Below are positions 31,612 to 39,993 of a stretch of DNA of 64,000 nucleotides, one piece after another (within the stretch, counting starts at the first letter, position 1; the number at the start of each line of letters is the position of its first letter). This stretch comes from Bradyrhizobium sp. CCBAU 53338 (GTDB lineage Bacteria > Pseudomonadota > Alphaproteobacteria > Rhizobiales > Xanthobacteraceae), in contig NZ_CP030048.1 of the NCBI RefSeq assembly GCF_015291665.1, positions 4,836,001 through 4,900,000 on the forward strand, given 5' to 3'. The notes beneath the pieces are model-generated. The model saw only the letters and a program-made list of their open reading frames with translations. It searched no databases and was not told the origin of the DNA. The position numbers and the translations under genes are program-made.

Positions 31612-32925
31612 TCAGATCGACTGACGCAGCGGTCGGAACGCGGTGCGCATTTCCGCGCAGAACAATGCCGGCTGCTCCCAGGCCGCGAAGTGGCCGCCCT
31701 TTTCGAGTCGGTTGTAGTGAATCAGCTTGGGATAGGCCTTCTCGGCCCAACTGCGCGGCGCGGCATAGATCTCATCCGGGAAGACGCTGACAGCGACTGG
31801 GATATTCACGTGCTTGGGTGCAAAGAACACCAGCTTGTTCTCCCAGTACAGCCGCGCCGACGACACCGCCGTGTTGGTGAGCCAGTAGAGCGTGATGTTG
31901 TCGATGACGTCATCGCGCGACAGGCCTTCGGTCCTTCCGTCGAAAACCCGCGCCATCATCGCGGCGCTACGGGCGTCGTGATCGAGCATCCAGGACGCCA
32001 GGCCCGCCGGCGAATCCACCAGGCCATAAAGCGTCTGTGGCCGGTTCGACATTTCGATCGCGTAGCCGAGGCCGTGCTTGTAGAAATCGTCGAGCTGGTC
32101 GTAAGCGTAGTTCTCGTCGGCGGAGAGGCCTGAAGGCTTCGATCCGCCGGGCTGGAGCGCGTTGGCGATATCATCAGGGACGGTTGCAGGCATGTTGGTG
32201 TGGATGCCGAGCAGTTCCGGCGGCGCCAGCAGCGCCATCTGCTCCGTGACTGCATTGCCCCAATCCCCGCCCTGGGCGACGTAACGGGCGTAGCCGAGCC
32301 GTTTCATGAGCACGACCCAGGCCCGCGCGACACGCTGCGGATCCCAGCCGAGTTCCGTCGGCTTGCCGGAGAAGCCGTGGCCCGGAAGCGAGGGGATCAC
32401 GAGGTCGAATGCATCCGCCGCCGTCGCGCCGTGCGCAGTCGGATCCGTCAGCGGACCCACGATCTTCATCTGCTCGATGATCGAGCCGGGCCAACCATGT
32501 GTGACGATCATCGGCAGCGCGTTGTCGTGTCCGGAACGCACGTGAATGAAGTGAATGTCGACACCGTCGATCTCGGTGACGAATTGCGGCAGCGCGTTCA
32601 GCCGCGCCTCCATCCTGCGCCAGTCGTAGTCGGACTGCCAATAGCGAACCAGCTGCTGGACCGTCGTGAGCTGCACGCCCTGCGACTGGTCGGCGACGGT
32701 CTCGCGATCCGGCCACCGCGTTGCCGCAAGTCGGCGGCGCAGATCGAGCAGATCTTCCTCTGCGACATTGACATGGAACGGGCGGATCGCGCCACTCGCG
32801 GCAGCTTTCACCTGATGCAGCGGCAACAGGCTCGCGACACCAGCGGCAACGGCGCCCATCGCGGCCTGATTCAACAATTGGCGGCGATCCGGGTTCAGGA
32901 TGTCGGCTCGTGCTTGCATCGTCAT
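31612..32925 (-). CDS. epoxide hydrolase (EHN-domain, alpha/beta fold), exported by Tat
   Basis: Microsomal-type epoxide hydrolase. It has an N-terminal EHN domain (IRPFHVNVAEEDLLDLRRRL), the oxyanion motif THGWPGS, the nucleophile Asp in AQGGDWGNAV, and the late His in KGGHFAAWEQP. A twin-arginine-like leader (NPDRRQLLNQAAMG then a hydrophobic run ending VKAA) suggests export. ATG 32925 follows GGAG. Its promoter region carries the four-fold CTAAC-type array at 33021-33060, so it may share control with the kinase, the unknown gene and the AraC gene. Confidence 0.9.
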   Translation of the reverse strand: MTMQARADILNPDRRQLLNQAAMGAVAAGVASLLPLHQVKAAASGAIRPFHVNVAEEDLLDLRRRLAATRWPDRETVADQSQGVQLTTVQQLVRYWQSDYDWRRMEARLNALPQFVTEIDGVDIHFIHVRSGHDNALPMIVTHGWPGSIIEQMKIVGPLTDPTAHGATAADAFDLVIPSLPGHGFSGKPTELGWDPQRVARAWVVLMKRLGYARYVAQGGDWGNAVTEQMALLAPPELLGIHTNMPATVPDDIANALQPGGSKPSGLSADENYAYDQLDDFYKHGLGYAIEMSNRPQTLYGLVDSPAGLASWMLDHDARSAAMMARVFDGRTEGLSRDDVIDNITLYWLTNTAVSSARLYWENKLVFFAPKHVNIPVAVSVFPDEIYAAPRSWAEKAYPKLIHYNRLEKGGHFAAWEQPALFCAEMRTAFRPLRQSI

Positions 32926-33020
32926 CTGGATCTCCATCGTTCTGATTGGTGACCTCGACCGAATTCGAAATCGCCAGGATCGGTTCGTCCTGTGACGACC
33001 TTGGCCCAAGCATCCGCAAT

Positions 33021-33060
33021 TTGCTCGTTATGGATTGTTAGACCGCGTTAGGCGTTGCGA
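33021..33060 (-). promoter_or_regulatory. 10-bp-spaced CTAAC-type direct repeats upstream of epoxide hydrolase
   Basis: On the minus strand four consecutive 10-base units read CTCGCAACGC, CTAACGCGGT, CTAACAATCC, ATAACGAGCA. Ends 95 bp before the epoxide hydrolase ATG. Same layout as at 34654, 37803 and 38671. Confidence 0.65.
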
Positions 33061-33117
33061 GTCGCAGCCGCATTCAAGGCCAATGAGTGCCGAGGCACAC
33101 GAGGTACGCAAATGCAT

Positions 33118-33148
33118 CACGGCGCGCGATGAGTGCTCGCGCGCCGTG
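33118..33148. terminator. strong hairpin after the VOC gene
   Basis: Perfect 12-bp stem CACGGCGCGCGA/TCGCGCGCCGTG with 7-base loop, between the VOC stop and the epoxide hydrolase promoter array. There is no T-tract, so it may be a weak or factor-assisted terminator. Confidence 0.4.
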
Positions 33149-33180
33149 CGACTATCGGGCCTGGTAGATATTGCTGCGCA

Positions 33181-33870
33181 TCAGGTCGGCAGCGGCTGGC
33201 CTAGCTGCTCGCGCACGATGTAGTCGGCATACCAATCCTGCCAGTTCTCATCGTGCGCGCCGGTCCGCTTCTCATGCTCACCATGCGCCACTGCCGCGCG
33301 CCGCAACGCGCGTGCAAGCTCGCTCGACGAGGAGAACGTGGCGTCCAGCGCGTCGATGCGGCCGGGCAGTCGCATGGTCACTTCCTGAAAGAACCATCCG
33401 TTGCCGTCGGGATCCCTGAAGGAGGCAAACGAACTGTAGCTGCCGCGTTCTGGATCAGCACCGCCGAGCCTGATGCGGCCGAACAGATACGGCTCGTCCG
33501 TTCCGGCGTGAACATCGCCGCCGCCGTGGAAAGGTTCGCTGACCTTGACGCCGCGCGTGAGCAGATCCTGTCGCGCAGCTTCAAGATCGGAGACGATCAG
33601 ATACAGGCCCTGGGCAGACCCGGGCGCCGCCGATGTAACGTTCGTGCCGAAAATCACCGAACAGGTCGACCCCGGCGGTGTGAACTGGATGACACGCCAG
33701 CCATCGGCGGAAGCGAAATCGGCGTCCAGTCTCCAGCCGAGTTTTGCATAAAATGCCTTGGCTCGGTCGACATCCGATACGGAGATCACGACGACCTCGA
33801 GCTTGAGATCGGTTCGACGCGATTTCGACACTTCCGTTTCGACGTCGCGCTTTGTCTCAATGATGGTCAT
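33181..33870 (-). CDS. VOC-superfamily (glyoxalase/bleomycin resistance-like) protein
   Basis: 229 aa. The first ~140 residues form a VOC module (LEVVVISVSDVDRAKAFYAK, PGSTCSVIFG, SFRDPDGNGWFFQEVT). The C-terminal ~60 residues are helical (ELARALRRAAVAHGEHEKRT, WADWYA-like WQDWYADYIV), a tail often found in proteins annotated as glyoxalases of unknown substrate. It lies 47 bp downstream of the histidine kinase and is probably co-transcribed with it. Confidence 0.88.
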   Translation of the reverse strand: MTIIETKRDVETEVSKSRRTDLKLEVVVISVSDVDRAKAFYAKLGWRLDADFASADGWRVIQFTPPGSTCSVIFGTNVTSAAPGSAQGLYLIVSDLEAARQDLLTRGVKVSEPFHGGGDVHAGTDEPYLFGRIRLGGADPERGSYSSFASFRDPDGNGWFFQEVTMRLPGRIDALDATFSSSSELARALRRAAVAHGEHEKRTGAHDENWQDWYADYIVREQLGQPLPT

Positions 33871-33917
33871 GTCGAACTCCCTGATTTGGCGTGCGGGTTC
33901 GAGAGTGAAGCGGGTGT

Positions 33918-34592
33918 CTAGGCTGGTTCAATCGGCATCGTGATGGATATGCGCGTGCCGCCCTGCCCCGCATCGCCGAACAAGCGAGCACCGAGGCTGC
34001 GCGCCAATCCTTCCAGAATCCGGCTGCCGGCCCCCTGAAGGGGTCTGGTCGCACCGACGCCGTTGTCGGCGACCGTGCAAAACCAACAGCCCTCGTGGTT
34101 CGCCATTTCGATGCGGATCACCGCGCCATTCTTGTTCGGAAAGGCATGCTTGGCAGCATTCGTGACCAGCTCCGTCAGCATCAGAGCGAGGCGGTGGCAC
34201 TGCCATGCCGGCAGCGTGCCACTTTCGATCGCGGCCTCGCACCGGACGCACGCCGGCTCCAGCACCGCCGCGGAGAGCGCACTACACAGGTTCTCGAAAA
34301 AGGCCTCGACGGAGATCTCCGCAAGATCATCATTGTCGGACAGCAGCTGATAGAGCCTACCGAAGGCGACGATCCGCCGCTCCAGCCGGTCCACCGCAAC
34401 CGACATGTCTCGGCCTCCGGCCCGCGTGAAGTCGCGACGGACTGACGCGCCCAGCAGCGTCAGCGTGTTCTTCATGCGATGGTGCGACTCCCGCAGCACG
34501 AGTTCCCAATCCCGCGAGACGTCATCCAGATTGGCGACGAGGTGAGCTCGAACGTCCCCGTCGTTCGACCGAGAGCTGATATCGGGCATCAT
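33918..34592 (-). CDS. orphan HWE/HisKA_2-type sensor histidine kinase
   Basis: 224 aa, only the transmitter module. The phosphorylation site is ESHHRMKNTL, the N box is ELVTNAAKHAF, the G1 box is VADNGVG, and GGTRISITMP ends the ATPase lid. There is no PAS, receiver or membrane domain and no response regulator nearby, so the input comes from elsewhere or from its short N-terminus. Such kinases often act in the alphaproteobacterial general stress response (PhyR-EcfG). The promoter carries CTAAC-type repeats at 34654-34683. Confidence 0.88.
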   Translation of the reverse strand: MMPDISSRSNDGDVRAHLVANLDDVSRDWELVLRESHHRMKNTLTLLGASVRRDFTRAGGRDMSVAVDRLERRIVAFGRLYQLLSDNDDLAEISVEAFFENLCSALSAAVLEPACVRCEAAIESGTLPAWQCHRLALMLTELVTNAAKHAFPNKNGAVIRIEMANHEGCWFCTVADNGVGATRPLQGAGSRILEGLARSLGARLFGDAGQGGTRISITMPIEPA

Positions 34593-34653
34593 AGTCTCCC
34601 CCGTTGGAAATAGGCCTAACTCGAGCGCTATACTGATGCAGACCCGCGCCGCG

Positions 34654-34683
34654 CGCTCGTTAGACGTTGCAAGATTTTGTTAT
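34654..34683 (-). promoter_or_regulatory. 10-bp-spaced CTAAC-type repeats upstream of the kinase-VOC operon
   Basis: Minus-strand units ATAACAAAAT, CTTGCAACGT, CTAACGAGCG, ending 61 bp before the kinase start. The CTTGCAAC unit also occurs at 37803, and CTAACGAGC at 38691. A TTAGGCCTA motif nearer the gene (34610-34618) recurs at 38712. Confidence 0.6.
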
Positions 34684-34845
34684 GATCGAATGGGCGTGAT
34701 GCTTGCGCGACGCGGCCGATGCATCCGTTCCGAGGCGCACTGCCGAACTTTCGCGCTTTCCGCACAAGCCATTCGGGTTTAAACAAAATTCGTCGCGTTT
34801 CGACCGTGCCCTTTGGACCCAATCGCATGCCCGCTGCGCGATTCC

Positions 34846-34892
34846 GCCGCTTTCGGCAGGTTTACTCACGGTCTCGTTCTGGTAGATCAAAC
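34846..34892 (+). promoter_or_regulatory. conserved upstream element of STAND regulator 2
   Basis: Same order of blocks as 22523-22574, including TTTACT and TCGTTCTGGTAGA (34874-34886), 44 bases before the GTG start. The rest of 34593-34930 holds only the repeats listed separately. Confidence 0.55.
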
Positions 34893-34930
34893 AAGACAGC
34901 AGCACTTTCCTTTCGCTGGAATCATGGCGC

Positions 34931-37768
34931 GTGCCAGACAATAACGACCAGGACTCAGCCATTTCCTTCGGGGCCTTCCGGCTGTTTCCTCGGTCGCGGC
35001 TGCTTGAGAAGGACGGCGTGCCCCTTCACCTCGGCGGCCGCGCGCTCGATATCCTGATCTTTCTCGCGGAGCGAGCAGGCGAGGTCGTCGACAAGCGAGA
35101 GTTGGTCAAGCGGGTCTGGGCCGACGTGAACGTCGACGAGGGCAGCCTGCGCTTTCACATCACCTCGCTGCGCAAGGCCTTGGGCGATGCCGGCGAAGGC
35201 GCCCGCTATGTCGTCAACGTTCCTGGCCGCGGCTATTGCTTCACGGCACCGCTGCTCCGCGCCGCACCCGCGGAAGTCAGGACAAGCGCTGTTGCTCCCT
35301 CGCTTCAGTCGCTTCCCGCTCCGCTCGCCAGGATGATCGGACGAGATGACGCCGTCGAGAAGATCGCGGCCGAACTTTCCCTGCATAGGTTCGTCACGAT
35401 CGTCGGGCCCGGCGGCATCGGCAAGACATCGGTCGCACTGGCCGTGGCGCATGGCCAGCAAGCGGGCTTCGAGGGCCAGGTCTGCTTCGTCGATTTTGGC
35501 GCGTTGACCGACCCGCGGCTCGTTTCCGGCACGATCGCGGCGGCTCTCGGCCTGACGATCAGTTCCGGCGATCCGATACCGGGACTGCTGCAGTCGCTGC
35601 GCAGCCGTCGGATGCTGCTGCTGTTCGACAGCTGCGAGCATATCATCGACGATCTCGCTCCGCTGGCAGAGCGCATGGTGCGGGAAGCCCCTGCGCTGCA
35701 CGTTCTCGCCACCAGCCGCGAGTCTTTCCGCACCGAGGGCGAACGAGTGTACCGGCTGTTTCCGCTGGATTGTCCGCCGCAACGCGACGGACTGAGCATG
35801 GCCGACGTCCTCGCCTATCCGGCAAGCCAGCTTTTCGTCGAGCGGATCACGGAAAGCCTGAGCGAATTCGAACTCAGCGAGGAGGACGCACCTCTCGTCG
35901 CCGATATCTGCCGGCGCCTCGACGGGATTGCGCTCGCAATCGAGCTTGCCGCCGGACGAGTCAACGCTTATGGGATCGCCGGCACGGCCTCGCTACTCGA
36001 CAGCCGTTTCTCGCTCTTGTGGCGGGGACGCCGTACCGCGATTCCCAGGCACCAGACACTCAGCGCGGCGCTGAGCTGGAGCTACGACCTCCTGCCCGCG
36101 GCCGAGAGTGCGACCTTGCGCGGCCTGTCGGTCTTCGTCGGGCCGTTCACGCTGGAAGCTGCGCTCGCCGTCGCCGCAAGTCAGGGCATCGACGAGGCGG
36201 AAGCGGTCGAAGCGATCTCGAACCTGCTGTCGAAATCCCTGATTGCGACGTCGCCTGCGGAACGAAGGCTGCGATACCGCCTGCTCGATACGACCCGCGC
36301 CTTTGTCGGCGACAAGCTCGTCGAGAGCGGCGAATCGGCCCGCGTCGCGCGCGCCCACGCTGATTATTTCCGCGACTTCCTGCACGACATCTCCGTCAAA
36401 TCGACCGGCATGCAGAGCACGGGCGGCTTCCTGCCCTATGCCGATCATCTGCCGAATGTGCGGGCCGCGCTGACCTGGAGCTTTTCCGAGGCCGGCGACC
36501 GCGCGGTCGGCGTAGACCTTGCGGCGGCGGCCGCGCAGTTCTTCCTCGAGCTCACCTTGCTGACGGAATGCCATAGCTGGACCCAGCAGGCGCTTGCCTC
36601 CGCCGATGGGATCGACAGCCGAAAGGAAATGACCTTGCAGGCGGCTCTCGGCGTCTCCGTGATGTTCACGCAAGGCAATACGGAAGGGGTACGGTCGGCG
36701 TTCACGCGAAGCCTGCATCTGGCCGAGGGCCTCGACGACCTGCACTGGCAACTCTGGCTGTTGCGCGGGCTGCACATCTACCTCACCCGGGTCGGAGATT
36801 TTCACGGCGCGCTCGGCACCGGCGTACAGGGCGAAAGCGTCGCCAGGAAACTGAACGACCCGACCAGCACGCTGAACGTCGAGTGGATGCTCGGCGTCGC
36901 GCATCATCTGATCGGCAACCAGGACAAGGCCGTCCAGTTCTGCGAGAGCGCGATGGTGCACAATCCGGGCTCACAACGGCTCAATATCGGCCATCTCGGC
37001 TATGACGACCGCATCGTCGCGCTGGTCGCCCTGGCGCGCGGGCTCTGGCTCAGCGGCCGGCCCGATCGTGCCATCGAGGCGGCGAGATACACCGTGAGAG
37101 AGGCCGAGCAGCTCGAGCAACCTTTGACGCTCGGGATCGCCCTGATCTGGACGATCTACGTGTTTCTATGGGTCGGCGACTGGACCAGCGCAGAAAGCCT
37201 GATCGAGCGGCTGATCGACCACGCCGCACGGCACTTCCTCGGCCCCTATCACGCGGTCGGTATCGGCCAGAAGGGCGAGCTCCTGCTCCGCCGCGGGGAC
37301 ATCGCCGGCGGCATCGAGCATCTGCGCCGCAGCCAGGCGACCTTGTACGCCACTCGGCACAGAATCATGACGACCGTGTTTGCGACGGCGCTCGCGGAGG
37401 GGTTGGCGGCCCAGAACCAGGCCGGCGAGGCCTTGCGCACGATCGATGAAGCGATCGCCCAGATCGGCGACCACGGCGAATCCTTCGACATGCCGGAAAT
37501 GCTGCGGGTCAAGGCCGACATCCTGGTCCAGTCCGCCAGGACGACCGAGGCAGAGACCTGGCTCCAGCAATCGCTGGCCTTGTCGCGCCGGCAAGGCGCG
37601 CGCGGCTGGGAGTTGCGGGGGGCGATGAGCCTCGTTCGCATCTGGCAGCAGGCCGGACGAAAGCGCGACGCGCAGGCCCTGCTCGCGCCACTGGTTGCGC
37701 AGTATCACGAAGGCCTGTCGAGCCGTGACCTGATCGCCGCGAAGGCACTGCTGAGCGTCCTGAATTAG
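34931..37768 (+). CDS. winged-helix / STAND ATPase / TPR transcriptional regulator 2
   Basis: 945 aa, same architecture as 22607-25450: OmpR-type DNA-binding domain (SLRFHITSLRKALGD, VVNVPGRGYCFTA), NB-ARC-like ATPase with IVGPGGIGKTSVALAV and LLLFDSCEH, and a long TPR-like C-terminus (GNQDKAVQFCESAM, RRGDIAGGIEHLRRSQATL). The DNA-binding and ATPase parts are nearly identical to the paralogue, while the C-terminal halves differ strongly, pointing to different signals. GTG start conserved between copies. It sits in the middle of four promoters with 10-bp-spaced repeats, a spacing suited to OmpR-type domains, and is the obvious candidate to bind them. Confidence 0.85.
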   Translation: MPDNNDQDSAISFGAFRLFPRSRLLEKDGVPLHLGGRALDILIFLAERAGEVVDKRELVKRVWADVNVDEGSLRFHITSLRKALGDAGEGARYVVNVPGRGYCFTAPLLRAAPAEVRTSAVAPSLQSLPAPLARMIGRDDAVEKIAAELSLHRFVTIVGPGGIGKTSVALAVAHGQQAGFEGQVCFVDFGALTDPRLVSGTIAAALGLTISSGDPIPGLLQSLRSRRMLLLFDSCEHIIDDLAPLAERMVREAPALHVLATSRESFRTEGERVYRLFPLDCPPQRDGLSMADVLAYPASQLFVERITESLSEFELSEEDAPLVADICRRLDGIALAIELAAGRVNAYGIAGTASLLDSRFSLLWRGRRTAIPRHQTLSAALSWSYDLLPAAESATLRGLSVFVGPFTLEAALAVAASQGIDEAEAVEAISNLLSKSLIATSPAERRLRYRLLDTTRAFVGDKLVESGESARVARAHADYFRDFLHDISVKSTGMQSTGGFLPYADHLPNVRAALTWSFSEAGDRAVGVDLAAAAAQFFLELTLLTECHSWTQQALASADGIDSRKEMTLQAALGVSVMFTQGNTEGVRSAFTRSLHLAEGLDDLHWQLWLLRGLHIYLTRVGDFHGALGTGVQGESVARKLNDPTSTLNVEWMLGVAHHLIGNQDKAVQFCESAMVHNPGSQRLNIGHLGYDDRIVALVALARGLWLSGRPDRAIEAARYTVREAEQLEQPLTLGIALIWTIYVFLWVGDWTSAESLIERLIDHAARHFLGPYHAVGIGQKGELLLRRGDIAGGIEHLRRSQATLYATRHRIMTTVFATALAEGLAAQNQAGEALRTIDEAIAQIGDHGESFDMPEMLRVKADILVQSARTTEAETWLQQSLALSRRQGARGWELRGAMSLVRIWQQAGRKRDAQALLAPLVAQYHEGLSSRDLIAAKALLSVLN

Positions 37769-37802
37769 GAGCATCTTCAACAGGATACCGCCCGATTGCG
37801 CT

Positions 37803-37832
37803 CTTGCAACTCCTAACAACTTCTAACACGCC
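37803..37832 (+). promoter_or_regulatory. 10-bp-spaced CTAAC-type repeats upstream of the unknown gene at 37887
   Basis: Units CTTGCAACTC, CTAACAACTT, CTAACACGCC in tandem, ending 54 bp before the ATG. Confidence 0.65.
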
Positions 37833-37886
37833 AAGCCGCACCCGTCCCGCCATGGTGCAGACAATTCATGGTGGAAGCAGTGAGAC

Positions 37887-38594
37887 ATGGCACTTCTTGA
37901 CGATGCGATCGACGCCTGCGGAGGCCTGGTCCGCTGGAACAGCTTGAGCCGGTTCACGCTGCATCTTTCCGTTGGGGGGGCCCTGTTTTCCGACGCGGGA
38001 CATGCCAGGGAATTCAAGGACGTGACCGCGGAGGGATCGACGCGCACACAATCGGTCCGCTTCACCGGGATCACCGGCGGCGAGCAGTCCGGCGCGTTCG
38101 CGCCCGACGCGATCACGATCGAAAGCCTGGACGGACAGGTGCTTCGGACCTGGCGCAACCCGAGCCTCGCCTTTCCGACCAACGGCACGCACGCGCTCGC
38201 GGACGAACTGCATCTGGTGTTCTTCTGCGGCGTCCAGATCTGGAACTATCTCACCACCCCGTTCCTCCTCGCCCGTCCTGACGTCGTGGTGGAGGAGCTG
38301 CCGCCCTGGCAGGAGAACAATGAGACATGGCGCCGCCTTCGCGCGCAATTCCCGTCGAGCCTGATCAACCTTGCGTCCGAGCAAGTGTTCTACTTCGATG
38401 CTAGTGCTTTGCAGCGACGCACCGATCACGATCTCCTGGGCGCACGGGTCGCGCATTATTCGTGGGCCCACGATTTCTTCGGTGGCATCGTCGTTCCAAC
38501 GCTTCGGCGCACCCTGACATTGCAGCCCGACGGCACCGTGATGGCCAAGCCCGTGCTGATCGACGTCGAGATCTTCGACGCCGTCTTCGAATAG
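37887..38594 (+). CDS. conserved-looking protein of unknown function, 235 aa
   Basis: I do not recognise a family. The protein starts MALLDDAIDACGGLVRWNSL and is rich in beta-type segments (FTLHLSVGGALF, TQSVRFTGITGG, TLTLQPDGTVMAKP). It has a central WNYLTTPFLLARPDV and DELHLVFFCG. No signal peptide or membrane helix is clear. Segments such as VRWNSLSRFTLHLSVGGALF recall lipid-binding LolA/LppX-like sheets, but this is speculation. It lies directly downstream of STAND regulator 2 and behind a CTAAC-type array, so it is probably one of the regulated genes. Confidence 0.65.
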   Translation: MALLDDAIDACGGLVRWNSLSRFTLHLSVGGALFSDAGHAREFKDVTAEGSTRTQSVRFTGITGGEQSGAFAPDAITIESLDGQVLRTWRNPSLAFPTNGTHALADELHLVFFCGVQIWNYLTTPFLLARPDVVVEELPPWQENNETWRRLRAQFPSSLINLASEQVFYFDASALQRRTDHDLLGARVAHYSWAHDFFGGIVVPTLRRTLTLQPDGTVMAKPVLIDVEIFDAVFE

Positions 38595-38670
38595 CGGCAT
38601 GTCCTTGAAATATTGGCTAAAGCCAAACCCGATGCGACCGGCCGCCGCACCCTGCGCACTCGCACAGAAT

Positions 38671-38700
38671 CTAACAGATCCTAATCACCCCTAACGAGCT
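38671..38700 (+). promoter_or_regulatory. 10-bp-spaced CTAAC-type repeats upstream of the AraC gene
   Basis: Units CTAACAGATC, CTAATCACCC, CTAACGAGCT in tandem, ending 94 bp before the AraC ATG, followed by TTAGGCCTAA at 38712-38721. Confidence 0.65.
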
Positions 38701-38794
38701 TCCAGACCTGCTTAGGCCTAACCTTTCAACATACCAAGATCGCGGGTTCGCAGCTCGCCAAAAGCACGACCGCGAAGCTGAGAGAGGATAAGCA

Positions 38795-39781
38795 ATGTTG
38801 ACCGAAGCGCAGACGGCCTACACTTGGATTGATTGTCCGGCCGGTTCGCGGGATCGGGAAATCCCTCACACGAGTCTGACGGTCGCCCGAGAAGTCGAAT
38901 GGCGCCAGATTGCGTCGAGCTCGACGATTGAGGACATCACGATCTCGCGCTGGGAAGCTTCGCGGGACGCCAAGCGGCACGAAGCAACGACTCCCGATGG
39001 CCGGTATTTCGTCGGCATCGCACTGAAGACCACGCGGGCCAAACTGACCAGGGAACGCCAGATCATTTTCGACGGCACGATGCCGTCAGGCACGCTCTAT
39101 GTCAGTGCGCCGTCGCGACGACTGAGCGCGCAATTCGAGGGACCGTGTGACTTCCTGCACTTCCATATATCCGCCGACCATTTCCCTGCGCGATGGTCGC
39201 CGGATGCAGCCGAGGAGCTCGACGACCTCGTTTTGCTGCGCGATCCGCTCGCTGCCGGACTGACCAGGGCTCTCGCCGAGCAGGGCGATGCCGCAGGCCA
39301 CCAATTTGCCCGTTGCATCGGCGAGATTCTCGCGATGCATCTGGCCCGCCCCGAATTGCCGCGCGCCAAGGTCAATGCCCTGCCGAAATGGCGGCTGCGG
39401 CGCGTCGAGCACCATATTGCGGCCCATTTCGAACGCGGCATCAGCCTGTCCGAACTCGCCAATGTCGCCGGCCTCTCGAGAATGCATTTCGCCGCGCAAT
39501 TCCGTGCAGCGACGGGCTATCGCCCCCGTGAATATCTGCTCAATCATCGCATCGAGCAGGCGAAGTCGATGCTGACGACGACCGAGAGACCATTGGCCGA
39601 AATCGCCCTTGCAGTCGGCTTCAGCACGCAGGCGCATTTTTCGACCGTGTTCAAGCGCATCAGCGGCGAGACCCCGGCGCGCTGGCGCGCGGCCTCCAAG
39701 GGCCACCGGCCTGACGTTGAAGTGCTCTCACGACGACGTCCATCATGGGATCGGGATCACATCGTGAGCACCGCCGCATGA
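38795..39781 (+). CDS. AraC-family transcriptional regulator
   Basis: 328 aa. The C-terminal domain has two HTH motifs: ISLSELANVAGLSRMHFAAQ and PLAEIALAVGFSTQAHFSTV, followed by RISGETPARWR. The N-terminal ~200 residues form an effector or dimerisation domain with no identified ligand. It follows an array of CTAAC-type repeats and is followed by a strong terminator, so it is probably transcribed alone and may belong to the same local circuit as the STAND regulator. Confidence 0.93.
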   Translation: MLTEAQTAYTWIDCPAGSRDREIPHTSLTVAREVEWRQIASSSTIEDITISRWEASRDAKRHEATTPDGRYFVGIALKTTRAKLTRERQIIFDGTMPSGTLYVSAPSRRLSAQFEGPCDFLHFHISADHFPARWSPDAAEELDDLVLLRDPLAAGLTRALAEQGDAAGHQFARCIGEILAMHLARPELPRAKVNALPKWRLRRVEHHIAAHFERGISLSELANVAGLSRMHFAAQFRAATGYRPREYLLNHRIEQAKSMLTTTERPLAEIALAVGFSTQAHFSTVFKRISGETPARWRAASKGHRPDVEVLSRRRPSWDRDHIVSTAA

Positions 39782-39868
39782 CAAGGCTGGCGACAACCTT
39801 CTTGGCGTAAGTGCCCTGCGGCTTGCGCCGGCTCGCGCCCTTCTCTTCCCTGGGGCTACGAGCCTCTC

Positions 39869-39904
39869 GGGGCCGCCCTGCTCCCCACAAGGCGGCCCCT
39901 TTTT
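39869..39904 (+). terminator. rho-independent terminator after the AraC gene
   Basis: Perfect stem GGGGCCGCC/GGCGGCCCC (39869-39877 with 39891-39899) followed by TTTTT. Confidence 0.85.
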
Positions 39905-39993
39905 CGGCCGCCTATTCTGTCCATCCGTTCGCCTACGCGCCCGGTTCTGCCGCGATCCGGCGGCCATTGAGCAACATCAGCTGACGCCGCCCT

